A DNA stretch of 48,512 nt from a virus, in the IMG/VR virus record IMGVR_UViG_3300042197_004825, positions 1 to 48,512 of that record; one strand, 5' to 3'. Positions 38,548 through 47,978 of this stretch are shown piece by piece (the stretch's first letter is position 1; each line of letters starts with the position of its first letter). The position numbers and the translations under genes are program-made. The notes beneath the pieces were generated by a model. It did not search any database, was not told the DNA's origin, and saw only the letters and a program-made list of their open reading frames with translations.

Positions 38548-39315
38548 ATGGAAAATATTCCTCAAATTAGAACTCTCTTCATATCAGACGTTCACTTAGG
38601 AAGTAGACACTCTTCTACAAAAAATTTATTAGAATTTTTAAATTACATAAAAGAAAATCATAAAATAGAAAAAATTTATATTGTTGGCGATTTTATAGAT
38701 GGTTGGAAATTAAAAAGAAACTGGTACTGGAACGACGAGTCTAGTTTGGTTCTTAGAAAAATATTGAGTTTTTTAAGAAGAAATGTTGAAATTTATTATG
38801 TGGCAGGTAATCATGACGAATTTATTCGTATATTTATAGAAGATTTTCACATAGGTGATTTTGGATCTATTCACATAGGCAATGAATTTATTCACAACAC
38901 CGTGGACGGTAAAAAATTTTTGGTTATTCACGGCGATATTTTTGATTTTGCAACAAAGTATGCAAAATGGTTGTGTTTTTTAGGAGATATAGGCTATAGT
39001 TTACTTTTGAGACTAAATAAATTGGTATCTTTTGTAAGATCTAAATTTAAATTAAAAAATTGGTCTCTAAGTAAGGCTATTAAACACAATGTCAAACACG
39101 CAGTCAACTTTATAAGCGATTTTGAAAATTGTTTAATTTCTTATTCTAAAGATAAAAAATGCGATGGTTGCATCTGCGGCCACATCCACACCGCCGATTT
39201 AAAAACTATGTCCGATGGCTTTGTTTACGCCAACACCGGCGACTGGGTGGAATCATGCACTGCTGTTTATGAAGATTTTGATGGGAAACTACATTTATTT
39301 AATTTTTTAAATTAG
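38548..39315 (+). CDS. LpxH-like metallophosphoesterase (UDP-2,3-diacylglucosamine diphosphatase family)
   Basis: All metal motifs of calcineurin-type phosphoesterases are present: FISDVHLGS (D14, H16), VGDFIDGW (D48), AGNHDEF (87-92), VIHGD (H128) and CGHIHTA (210-216). The spacing and the CGHIHTADLK and YANTGDWVESCTAVYE blocks match the cytoplasmic group usually annotated as UDP-2,3-diacylglucosamine diphosphatase, linked to lipid A synthesis. Many members have other substrates, so the exact activity is uncertain. It is the last gene of the prkA operon and converges with the giant adhesin gene 28 nt away. Confidence 0.82.
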   Translation: MENIPQIRTLFISDVHLGSRHSSTKNLLEFLNYIKENHKIEKIYIVGDFIDGWKLKRNWYWNDESSLVLRKILSFLRRNVEIYYVAGNHDEFIRIFIEDFHIGDFGSIHIGNEFIHNTVDGKKFLVIHGDIFDFATKYAKWLCFLGDIGYSLLLRLNKLVSFVRSKFKLKNWSLSKAIKHNVKHAVNFISDFENCLISYSKDKKCDGCICGHIHTADLKTMSDGFVYANTGDWVESCTAVYEDFDGKLHLFNFLN

Positions 39316-39343
39316 TTTTGGGGCTTGTTTGGTTGATGACACA

Positions 39344-42300
39344 TCACGCTGGATTTAATCTTCCTATAGATTCTAAAAAGATTCTTAATGCATTATCAAA
39401 ATCATCAACCTCTGTTTGCGTTAATGATGACCCAACAGAATAAAAAGATATATTGCCTGCTCCATTGCCTGCTATTCCTGTAGAATCAGTTCCAAATCCA
39501 AATATTGTAAAACTAGAAGTAATAGTGCCAGATATTGTCTCAGGAGCTAGGGTGTAAGTATTGTTAGTTCCCCTGATATTAATAATAATTCCAGAATTAG
39601 TTCTACTAGCAATCGCTCTAGTTGGAAAAGAACTTCTAAAACTAGGAATATTAATACTATCAGTCGAATGACATACGCTAAAGTCTACTGCTGAAAAAAT
39701 ACCAACACTAAGTTTAAATATTCCTGGTAAATTCCACCCTATATCTGGATTTCCTGGACCGCCACTACTCCATTGAGCAGCAACAGCGAAGTGTGCTGTT
39801 TGTAAAGAAGGAAGCATTGTAGTTTTTAATCCTGTATCAAGTTTTCCGCTGCCGCCTCCGCTTCCTATGCCTTTAGAGGATAGAGAGGACAGAGAATCGT
39901 TGTAAGAAAAAGATGTATTATTGACATCATAATAGTTACCTAATAGAGTATTTGTATTTGGTCCCCTATAAAGAGGGACTAGTGCCGCCGCCAGATTACT
40001 TCCGCACATAAGATTTAATCTGTATATTTTACTTCTAATTCCAATACTATCTATAGTATTTGCAAATACATTAACAGCATCAGCAGTACTAGTAGAGATT
40101 GTTCCACCGTTGGTGTATGCAGCATCTATCCATCTCTTTACTTCTGAGTTTGTCACAGCGGTGAACGTGTTGCTAGGCTTTCCTCTATTAAGAGCATCAT
40201 TAAATGAATCTATGATAGAAGTCAAAGTAGAAATTTCTGAACTACTTAGATTAAGTCCGATTGTATATAAAGATAGTCTAGCATCAGTATGAGATGTACC
40301 AGAATTATTTTGTCCTATTTTTTGAGCAAATACTCCTATGGAAGTTGTGTTTGATGTGGAATATGATGGTCTATTATTACTAGCTATGACATCTGCATAT
40401 AATTTATTGTTATTATCGCTATCAGACACTCCAATTACAAATGTTTTTTCCGCTATTGGTAGACTAATACTGACAGATAATTGGCCAGAATCACTCCCTG
40501 TCAAATAAGAAACTGTTGTTGTGGTCCCATCTGTTTGTATTCTGGTATCACTAATAAAATCCGATGCCGTATTTGCTTTCGCCCCCATTATTACTCTATA
40601 AGCGACAGAGGGTAGCTTGTTCATCACAAATCCAAAATGTTTATACGTTGCAAAATTCTGTGATAATCCGGTATCTAGCCATTTAGTTGAACCATTGCCT
40701 ATTAATCCACTATTTTCATTAAAGTCAGAAGATATAAAATTATTATTACTGTCGGAAACTGGATTCCCGTATATGAGTGTCCTATCCGTTCCTCTGTATA
40801 ATGGAACTAAACATGCGGCTAAATTATTGCCACAAAATAGATTCATTCTATAGAATTTATTACGTAAATTATTGGAATTTATACTATCGCATAATGTATT
40901 CACAGCACTAGCAGTAGCAGTACTAACTGTACCTCCATTGCTATAAACATTATCAATCCATATCTTAGCATCTTCGTTTGTTACAGAAGCGAACTGTGAA
41001 CTTGGTCTAGTTCTACCCATTTCCGCATTAAATGAGACTAAAGCATTATTAAATGCCGATACTTCTTGGGTTGTTAATCCCAGTCCTATATGATACATAG
41101 AAATGCGACCATTGCCGTAGCCGGTTATAGTGCCGTTATTGTTGTTAGCATGAATGACAAATCCTATGAAGCCCCTAACAGCGGCAGCCGAGTTAGATGT
41201 TGTTCCTGATATACCATTCCATCCATGAAAGTAACTACTACCGGATATTCTAGAGTAGATATGATGACCAGTCAATATAGAGTTGTTTGGGGCACTAGGA
41301 TAGAAGGTGGTTCCGTCAAGACCTCTGGTAAAACCGTCTCTATAATAGAGAACAGTACTGTTCGTATTAGTATTTTGTGCTACTCCCAAATATGTTGAGA
41401 ATGCGGTTTCTGTTGGACTAGTAATAAAAGCGCCAAATGATAAACTGCTACTATTGGTAAAATCTGTACCGAGTCCAGTTGCCAGATATTTGTTTAAGCC
41501 ATTCCCCTTGATTCCTGATAATATACCACTCTCATTATAATCCGAAATAGTAATATTATTAGGTATATCGTATAAGAATCCCCTTTGCGGCCCTGTTCTG
41601 CTGTCTCCCCTGTACAGTGGCACAGTACATGCTTCTAAATTATCTCCGCAAAATAAATTGAGTCTATAAAATCTGCTTCGTATGCCAGCCGAGTCTATGC
41701 TATTGCAGAAATTTTGTACTGCGGTTGCGGTAGCCACACTAACGGTTCCTCCATTTTTATATACTCTGGTTAGCCAATCCCTGGTATCAAGATTGGTTAT
41801 AGAGTCAAATTGAGATCCTAGTGTCGGGTCAATATTTGCTCTAGATAGGGCGGCTTGAAAAGTTTGCATAATATCATAATATGACTCTACATCAGAAGAA
41901 GAAAGAGATGTTCCTATTGAATATCCTTGAAGTCTATCTAAATAATTAAATAATGCTATTCCATTGTTCTGTCTATATTCTCCAAAAATACCAATGTCAG
42001 AAGCTGTAGTTGGATTCAGAGCGTATGTAGATGTCAAATCTCTCTGTCCTAACACGTTGGCTCTGCCCTCATATGCAGTAAGAACATAACCAGAATAATT
42101 ACCTATATACAAACCTTTATTGCTAGGATACAAGGTGGTTGTAGAAGTATTTGTAAAGTTTAATAGGGCATTAGCGAATGCCCCCACATTATATCCCCCA
42201 ATTCCTATTTGTAGCGAAAAACCTGTACTGCCACTATCATAAGCTCCGATAGGATACCCGCCAACAGTTAAAGATTTAGTATACACAGCACTATGTAAAT

Positions 42301-45300
42301 TATTGTTTAATTCTGTTACCGAACCTGTTATAAGTCCTGTCCTGAGATATCTTCTTGAGATGAAACCGTTCCCAGAAATATCTTGTGTATTTCCTAATAG
42401 ACCATCTGATTCGGAATAATCAAAATTATTAGAGCCTGCTGTGTTTAAAACATTTATATCTCTTGCGTTTCCGTATCTAATTCCTAATCTACTAGGGCCT
42501 CTATACAATGGTACCAAGCAAGAGGCTAAATTACCCCCGCAGAATAAATTAATTCTATAGAATTTATTGCGTAATCCTGCCGCATCCATGCTGTTGCAGA
42601 AATTATCAACAGCCAAAGCAGTAGCAGAGCTTACTGTTCCTCCATTAGCATAAACGGCATCTATCCAAGATTTGGTTTCTTCGTTGGTCACAGAAGAGAA
42701 CTGAGCAGAAGATCTGGTTGGTAGACCTCTACCGAGACTAGTTTGAAAAGATTCCATTATGGTGTTATATTGAGATACCTCTTGCTGTGTCATGCTTTGA
42801 CCAACGCTATATCCCTTAACATAACCGAAGTAATAATTAGGCCCCGACGCAACCGACCCATTGGTGCTGGTAAAAATACCTATAGTTGATGTTTGCTCCG
42901 GTATCGTTATTGACCCAGTTTGTGAACCTCTAAGAACACCAGCCTCATAGGACTTCATGTCACTGGATGAATTTCTAGTCAGTATATACAAACCTCCGAA
43001 ATACGCACTTTCTATACTATTAAATTCCCCGTAGTACGACAGAGTACTATTCGATCCCTGCAAGGCTATTAAAGTGTTTCCGGCCCCAATAATTGGTCTA
43101 TTTCCAGCATTATAGGGATTAGTATCAAGATTAAATTGTGTTTGATAAAATGCCATATGTCCAGTACTAGATAAGCCCATATCGCTCAAACTTACACCTG
43201 TTAATAGATATATTCCATTGCCTCCGGTAGATGAGCCTGGACCCGCTATCAAGCCATTTTTTTCATCGTAATTATTTTGAAAAAATCCCGTATTGCTTTC
43301 GGTTCTAAATCCATAAAATCGGTCGGAGTCTGGACCAAGGTATAGCGGGGTCAAACAAGCTTGCAGATCATTCCCGCAAAATAAGTTTAGTCTATAAAAT
43401 TTCTTTCTAAGACCGGCAGATTCTATTTGTTTACAAAACTCATTAACACTATCCGCAGTTTTTTCACTAACACTACCACCATTAGCGAATACCCGATCTA
43501 TCCAATTTTGAGCATCTTTATTAGAAACTTTTATTTTATGTCTTATAATAGCAGAACCTATACTATTAGGAGAAGAATATGATCCTATTCCCCATTTGGC
43601 AGACAAATAGTTCTCTACCGAGGCTCTTTCGGAGCTTGATAAGACTCTGTCATAGCGAATACATTCCGCTACATAACCTATCATTCTTCTAGAGTTCCAT
43701 CCTCCTCCGGTTCTGGCTCCTATTTGTATTCTATTTGTGGTTGTGCTAACAGATACTCCGGTACCGGTAAAGTTTTCTTCTAAATTGCCATTGGTGTAAA
43801 TCAAAGAATTTGATGTGTTGCTCTGGTTATAAACTCCCGTAATAATCCTAGGCAAACCCAACATACTAGAAGATGTATTGCTAGAAGATGTTGTTCCTGC
43901 TCCTGCTCCATCTAGGAATACTAAACAATCACCGGCTGCTGTAGATCCTATATAACAAAATCCGGGACCATTTAATCCTCCCGTATTATCTCCATGTGTA
44001 AATATACCAGAAATATCACCAGAATGAGAATCTATTCTACAAACAACAAATAAAGTACAAGGAGCAGAGTATAGCCTATTTACCTGAGACAATAGATCAT
44101 CTCCTCCATCAAAATAGATCATGGATTTGCCATTTTGTATGTTGGTTTTATAGGTGGGTCTAGCCGCAACCGTAGCTTGTATAACGTCTTGGCCACCAAC
44201 CTTATCGGCCCAGTATGCTACAGAATCGCCGTCTACTAATACCGGAGTAGCAGCATTAGGATCCTTAAACAAAGTGTCTATATCATCACAATCTAACCAC
44301 AAAGAACATCCACTAATATCCGTAGGCTTAGATATCATATTGGTAGCTTGGTCCAAATTCCATTTGTCGTGTAGGTATTTTTCTATTAGCTGTCTTTCTC
44401 CACCGGACAGGGCTCTATCATAAACAATAAATTCACCAATAATAGAAGTATTATATCCTTGTCCTGTATATGGTGAATTATATCCATTTAAGACAAACCA
44501 ACCATAATTAATACTTGCTTCTGTGCCAGCGCCAGAAGTAGATGTTGCTACACAGTCTACTCCATATCTATACAATTTTGTTTGATTAACTCCTGTACCT
44601 CCGCTACTTTTTATTAAACTTTCAACTATTGTTGTATTGGTGGGTAGTGGACGAGCATAAAAAACAGTATTCGTGCCGCCATAGGTTACTGTATTATTAG
44701 GATATCTAGAAATAAGTAAAAGGGCATCTTGAACACCATAAGTATAAACAGTAGTATTTGTGTTGTTTGTTCTATATACAACAAAAAAACTCCAAGACGT
44801 ACTTCCTAAAGGCTGTTGGGGAGTTTGCAAATATGCATTCGCTGATGATCTTGTAAAATCAAAAGCACTTCGACCATTTAGTGTTCCAATTCTTGGTCTA
44901 TTATGATGATTAATCTGAGAAAAATATGTGTTTAACGAGCCTTTATTTGGAATATATCCTATTCTATCGTTGGTTAGATTTGTTTTACCGTGCAAAGAAT
45001 TGCTAATACCCCATTTTCTAGCAAGATATTGCTCTACTCTGGCTCTATCCGCTGATCCGATGTCTCTATTATAGGATATTACCTCCACTATTTTACCGTT
45101 CATAACAACTCCACCAACACCGCCACTCCCTTGATCACTGAAGCCTATATAATGGGCCCATCCTCCGTTATATCCTAGTCCATTTTGTGTGTGCCAAACA
45201 TTACCATCTAATCGAACAGTCATATTAGAAGAATTGGCTCTCATAGAAGTTATGTGAACACCAGTAGTAGGTCCGACTATCTGTCCTGGTGTTGCTCTAG

Positions 45301-47956
45301 TAGAAGTAAAAGCTCCAAACGAACTAGTACTATCAGCATATCTATAAATAGGATAATTATTAACGCTTTGATATAATTCATAAGTTGTTGCATTATTGGG
45401 TTCGAATACTATGAATATTTCTCCAAAATTAGGATAAGCAGAAGAAAGGTCTCCGAGACTAAAATAGTCGTTTGTACCATCAAAAGTTATGGCTTGAAGA
45501 CCGTTTATTGTTCCTAATCTAGAAGGTCTATAAGGTCCAATTGTTTGTGTGGCATTTCTATTATTTCCACTCTTATCGAGCCAGCATCCTATGGATCCGC
45601 CAGGAGGGGTTGACACATGAGGATCTGCAAAATTCCACTTATTGAGTAAATATTTCTCTACTCTGCCTCGTTCTGATAAAGATAATTGTCTATCAAAAAC
45701 TATAATTTCTCCAATATATCCATCATAAGGATAATTGCCGTTGCAAGATGCTCCAATAGAACTCAATAAATCGGCAACAGAAGTTGAGTTAGCGCTTGTG
45801 GCAAAATGAGTTAGATAGTCTCCGTTCCTAAAAATAAAATGACTAGTAGAAGAAGATCTAGATATGGTCAAAACAGAAGGATTCAAATCATTATATAGAG
45901 CGTGCTGGCCACCACCGTTAGATCTTAGAGTTATTCCGGAACTACTCCACAGTGCAGTACCAAAACATGTTGTATGATTTTTTCCTAAGACTACATCATT
46001 AGATGATAAAGTGTTGGGCTTTAATAATATAAAAAAAGTATAGTTATTACTAGCAGAGTATGGGTAGTTATCAATTGTTAAATACTGTGTTTGAGACTTA
46101 GTAAATAAAATACTATTATTAGAAGAAGCGGGGAATGATGATATTGATGGTCTATTATTCTCTAGTGTTTGTTTAGCGTGATAGCCATTTCCACTTTTAT
46201 CTCCCCAATATCCAACCTTATTCGGAATAGATTGAGTATGTATACCTGATCCAATCCATTTATTGTCTAGATATCTCTCTATTGCCATCCTATCATAATT
46301 AGACAAAGCTCTGTTATAGACTATAATTTCTGCAATTTCGCCTTTATATGGATACGCTCCAGTGCTTGCGATAGATAAATTATTCGGAGAAAATCCTAAT
46401 TGATCCGCAGGGTTAGCAGTACCGACAAAAGAACCTGTTTGATATAGATCAATTTTATTAGAGCCAGAAACTACTGCGCTCATTACCGCATACGACGATG
46501 CTGATTGTGTAGAGTTTATATTGGGACCATACCACTTCCAAATTCCTCCGTTTCCAACAGATATTGTTCTGTTTCCAGCGCTTCCATTATAGCTTAATAA
46601 TAGAGAATAATCACTAGGTCCAGTAGTTTTTGCTATCCAAAAAATAGTCTGTGTATCAGAATCCTGTAATGGAGACGTAAGAGTATCATCAAAGCCATCA
46701 AAAGTGATAACAGATAATCCATTTTGAGATCCGGATTTAGTAGGTCTGCTATTAGGATTGCTCTGAATTGCATGTCGATTATTCCCGCTCTTGTCAGACC
46801 ACTGACTAACAGCCCCATCAATCTCAACAACACTAGAAGACTCAGAGGCGTCTAACCACAAAGAACAACCATTAATATTTAAAGGACTAGTCTCTGCAAC
46901 TACAGGACCGCTCAAGCTAGATCCGTGGATCTGATCTATTCTCCACTTGTTGACAAAATACTGCTCTACACTGGCTCTCTCTGATGTTGTTAAAACTTTA
47001 TTATAGTATACAACTTCGCATATGTACCCGGTAAAATAAGCATATCCGTCACCTCTTCTGCCTAGTTGTAATCCAGAATCTGTACTAACATTAGTCGTTG
47101 CCATACCAGCAAATGCTACATATGAATTTTTATAACCCGTAACGCTACTATTATTATTGGTCCATCCTACAATTTGAGGATAAAAATCAAAATTATAACT
47201 ACCATTTAAATAATTACCAGTATCGCTTGCAAACCAATTTATCCCTCCTCCTTGTGGATGGAAACAAGCAAGGTGATTAATAGATATAGGAGAAGCTGCA
47301 TGCATTAATGTAACAGCCGGATATAGAACTGCCAATACGGTATGTGTACTACTTGCTGGTCTATTAGCTAGTAAAAAATCTCCACCGTCAAAAAATAAAC
47401 CAGATTTATTGTTAGATAAGTTAGCTGTATAAATCGGGCGACTAGATGTTAATGTTGACTGAATAGCGTGTATATTAGATCCACTCTTATCTCTCAAAAC
47501 TGCAACAGGATCGCCGTTTGATATAACCGCAACGGTTTGAGCAGCATCTTGAAACATAGAGGATATATCGGACGCATCCCACCATCCAGAACACCCTGAT
47601 ATGTCTAGTGGAGACGATATGGCGGTGACTGGACCAGCATAAGAGGAGTATTTGGTAGTGTCATCTGCCCCGTCTAGCCAAACAACACATCCATTTATTT
47701 CTGTTGGACTAGAAGCAGCAGTAACAGGACCAGCACTAGTTTGATATAGTGTGGAAGTATCAGAACTATCAAACCATGTGGCGCAGCCACTAATGCTAGT
47801 TGGAACAAAATCTCCAGATACCTGTGCCTCTCCTTGATAGTCTGTGGAATATGTTCCTGATAAATCTGTTCCGTCTATCCAAATTCTACATCCAGGAAGT
47901 TTGGTTGGATTAAAATTAGAATTATCGTTATTATTTGAAGGTATTATATTTCCCAT
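39344..47956 (-). CDS. Giant modular adhesin or tail-fibre protein, 2870 aa
   Basis: The protein is almost entirely repeats. Residues about 15-130 hold truncated module heads (GCRIWIDG, GCATWFDSS, GCVVWLDGAD). Up to about residue 1475 six jellyroll modules of the LamG/concanavalin type follow, each with DKSGN-HA-Q near the start and a closing ER--VE-YL--KW helix. The C-terminal half has five modules of about 275 aa that open with a W-ID-VY-NGGTVS helix pair and contain FYRLNLFCG and VPLYRG. No signal peptide, membrane anchor or LPXTG is present. This is a typical phage host-recognition architecture, with sugar binding probable for the jellyrolls. AGGA precedes the ATG. The base composition is less AT-rich than the rest of the window. 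Confidence 0.8.
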   Translation of the reverse strand: MGNIIPSNNNDNSNFNPTKLPGCRIWIDGTDLSGTYSTDYQGEAQVSGDFVPTSISGCATWFDSSDTSTLYQTSAGPVTAASSPTEINGCVVWLDGADDTTKYSSYAGPVTAISSPLDISGCSGWWDASDISSMFQDAAQTVAVISNGDPVAVLRDKSGSNIHAIQSTLTSSRPIYTANLSNNKSGLFFDGGDFLLANRPASSTHTVLAVLYPAVTLMHAASPISINHLACFHPQGGGINWFASDTGNYLNGSYNFDFYPQIVGWTNNNSSVTGYKNSYVAFAGMATTNVSTDSGLQLGRRGDGYAYFTGYICEVVYYNKVLTTSERASVEQYFVNKWRIDQIHGSSLSGPVVAETSPLNINGCSLWLDASESSSVVEIDGAVSQWSDKSGNNRHAIQSNPNSRPTKSGSQNGLSVITFDGFDDTLTSPLQDSDTQTIFWIAKTTGPSDYSLLLSYNGSAGNRTISVGNGGIWKWYGPNINSTQSASSYAVMSAVVSGSNKIDLYQTGSFVGTANPADQLGFSPNNLSIASTGAYPYKGEIAEIIVYNRALSNYDRMAIERYLDNKWIGSGIHTQSIPNKVGYWGDKSGNGYHAKQTLENNRPSISSFPASSNNSILFTKSQTQYLTIDNYPYSASNNYTFFILLKPNTLSSNDVVLGKNHTTCFGTALWSSSGITLRSNGGGQHALYNDLNPSVLTISRSSSTSHFIFRNGDYLTHFATSANSTSVADLLSSIGASCNGNYPYDGYIGEIIVFDRQLSLSERGRVEKYLLNKWNFADPHVSTPPGGSIGCWLDKSGNNRNATQTIGPYRPSRLGTINGLQAITFDGTNDYFSLGDLSSAYPNFGEIFIVFEPNNATTYELYQSVNNYPIYRYADSTSSFGAFTSTRATPGQIVGPTTGVHITSMRANSSNMTVRLDGNVWHTQNGLGYNGGWAHYIGFSDQGSGGVGGVVMNGKIVEVISYNRDIGSADRARVEQYLARKWGISNSLHGKTNLTNDRIGYIPNKGSLNTYFSQINHHNRPRIGTLNGRSAFDFTRSSANAYLQTPQQPLGSTSWSFFVVYRTNNTNTTVYTYGVQDALLLISRYPNNTVTYGGTNTVFYARPLPTNTTIVESLIKSSGGTGVNQTKLYRYGVDCVATSTSGAGTEASINYGWFVLNGYNSPYTGQGYNTSIIGEFIVYDRALSGGERQLIEKYLHDKWNLDQATNMISKPTDISGCSLWLDCDDIDTLFKDPNAATPVLVDGDSVAYWADKVGGQDVIQATVAARPTYKTNIQNGKSMIYFDGGDDLLSQVNRLYSAPCTLFVVCRIDSHSGDISGIFTHGDNTGGLNGPGFCYIGSTAAGDCLVFLDGAGAGTTSSSNTSSSMLGLPRIITGVYNQSNTSNSLIYTNGNLEENFTGTGVSVSTTTNRIQIGARTGGGWNSRRMIGYVAECIRYDRVLSSSERASVENYLSAKWGIGSYSSPNSIGSAIIRHKIKVSNKDAQNWIDRVFANGGSVSEKTADSVNEFCKQIESAGLRKKFYRLNLFCGNDLQACLTPLYLGPDSDRFYGFRTESNTGFFQNNYDEKNGLIAGPGSSTGGNGIYLLTGVSLSDMGLSSTGHMAFYQTQFNLDTNPYNAGNRPIIGAGNTLIALQGSNSTLSYYGEFNSIESAYFGGLYILTRNSSSDMKSYEAGVLRGSQTGSITIPEQTSTIGIFTSTNGSVASGPNYYFGYVKGYSVGQSMTQQEVSQYNTIMESFQTSLGRGLPTRSSAQFSSVTNEETKSWIDAVYANGGTVSSATALAVDNFCNSMDAAGLRNKFYRINLFCGGNLASCLVPLYRGPSRLGIRYGNARDINVLNTAGSNNFDYSESDGLLGNTQDISGNGFISRRYLRTGLITGSVTELNNNLHSAVYTKSLTVGGYPIGAYDSGSTGFSLQIGIGGYNVGAFANALLNFTNTSTTTLYPSNKGLYIGNYSGYVLTAYEGRANVLGQRDLTSTYALNPTTASDIGIFGEYRQNNGIALFNYLDRLQGYSIGTSLSSSDVESYYDIMQTFQAALSRANIDPTLGSQFDSITNLDTRDWLTRVYKNGGTVSVATATAVQNFCNSIDSAGIRSRFYRLNLFCGDNLEACTVPLYRGDSRTGPQRGFLYDIPNNITISDYNESGILSGIKGNGLNKYLATGLGTDFTNSSSLSFGAFITSPTETAFSTYLGVAQNTNTNSTVLYYRDGFTRGLDGTTFYPSAPNNSILTGHHIYSRISGSSYFHGWNGISGTTSNSAAAVRGFIGFVIHANNNNGTITGYGNGRISMYHIGLGLTTQEVSAFNNALVSFNAEMGRTRPSSQFASVTNEDAKIWIDNVYSNGGTVSTATASAVNTLCDSINSNNLRNKFYRMNLFCGNNLAACLVPLYRGTDRTLIYGNPVSDSNNNFISSDFNENSGLIGNGSTKWLDTGLSQNFATYKHFGFVMNKLPSVAYRVIMGAKANTASDFISDTRIQTDGTTTTVSYLTGSDSGQLSVSISLPIAEKTFVIGVSDSDNNNKLYADVIASNNRPSYSTSNTTSIGVFAQKIGQNNSGTSHTDARLSLYTIGLNLSSSEISTLTSIIDSFNDALNRGKPSNTFTAVTNSEVKRWIDAAYTNGGTISTSTADAVNVFANTIDSIGIRSKIYRLNLMCGSNLAAALVPLYRGPNTNTLLGNYYDVNNTSFSYNDSLSSLSSKGIGSGGGSGKLDTGLKTTMLPSLQTAHFAVAAQWSSGGPGNPDIGWNLPGIFKLSVGIFSAVDFSVCHSTDSINIPSFRSSFPTRAIASRTNSGIIINIRGTNNTYTLAPETISGTITSSFTIFGFGTDSTGIAGNGAGNISFYSVGSSLTQTEVDDFDNALRIFLESIGRLNPA
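39350..43530 (-). repeat. Five-copy repeat of the C-terminal adhesin module
   Basis: The module heads, recognised by the WIDxVYxNGGTVS and NLFCGxNLxACLVPLYRG blocks, lie near 40140, 40960, 41780, 42670 and 43500. That gives a period of about 815-890 bp. The copies differ in sequence but keep the Cys and the PLYRG turn, except that the last copy has lost one conserved Cys. Boundaries are approximate. Confidence 0.75.
43530..47900 (-). repeat. Six-copy jellyroll (LamG-like) module array with truncated N-terminal stubs
   Basis: Six full modules end in a KWxI-type helix (RWRID, KWIGS, KWNFA, KWGIS, KWNLD, KWGIG). The N-terminal edge contains consecutive heads about 100 bp apart, near 47880, 47775, 47675 and 47580, but only the last continues into a full module. 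Boundaries are approximate. Confidence 0.7.
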
Positions 47957-47978
47957 GATTTATCCTAAAATCTATCGT

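Noticed and set aside
43530-47900. Plus-strand frames within the adhesin gene
   Set aside because: They are short antisense shadows of the repeat-rich minus-strand gene with no ribosome-binding sites.
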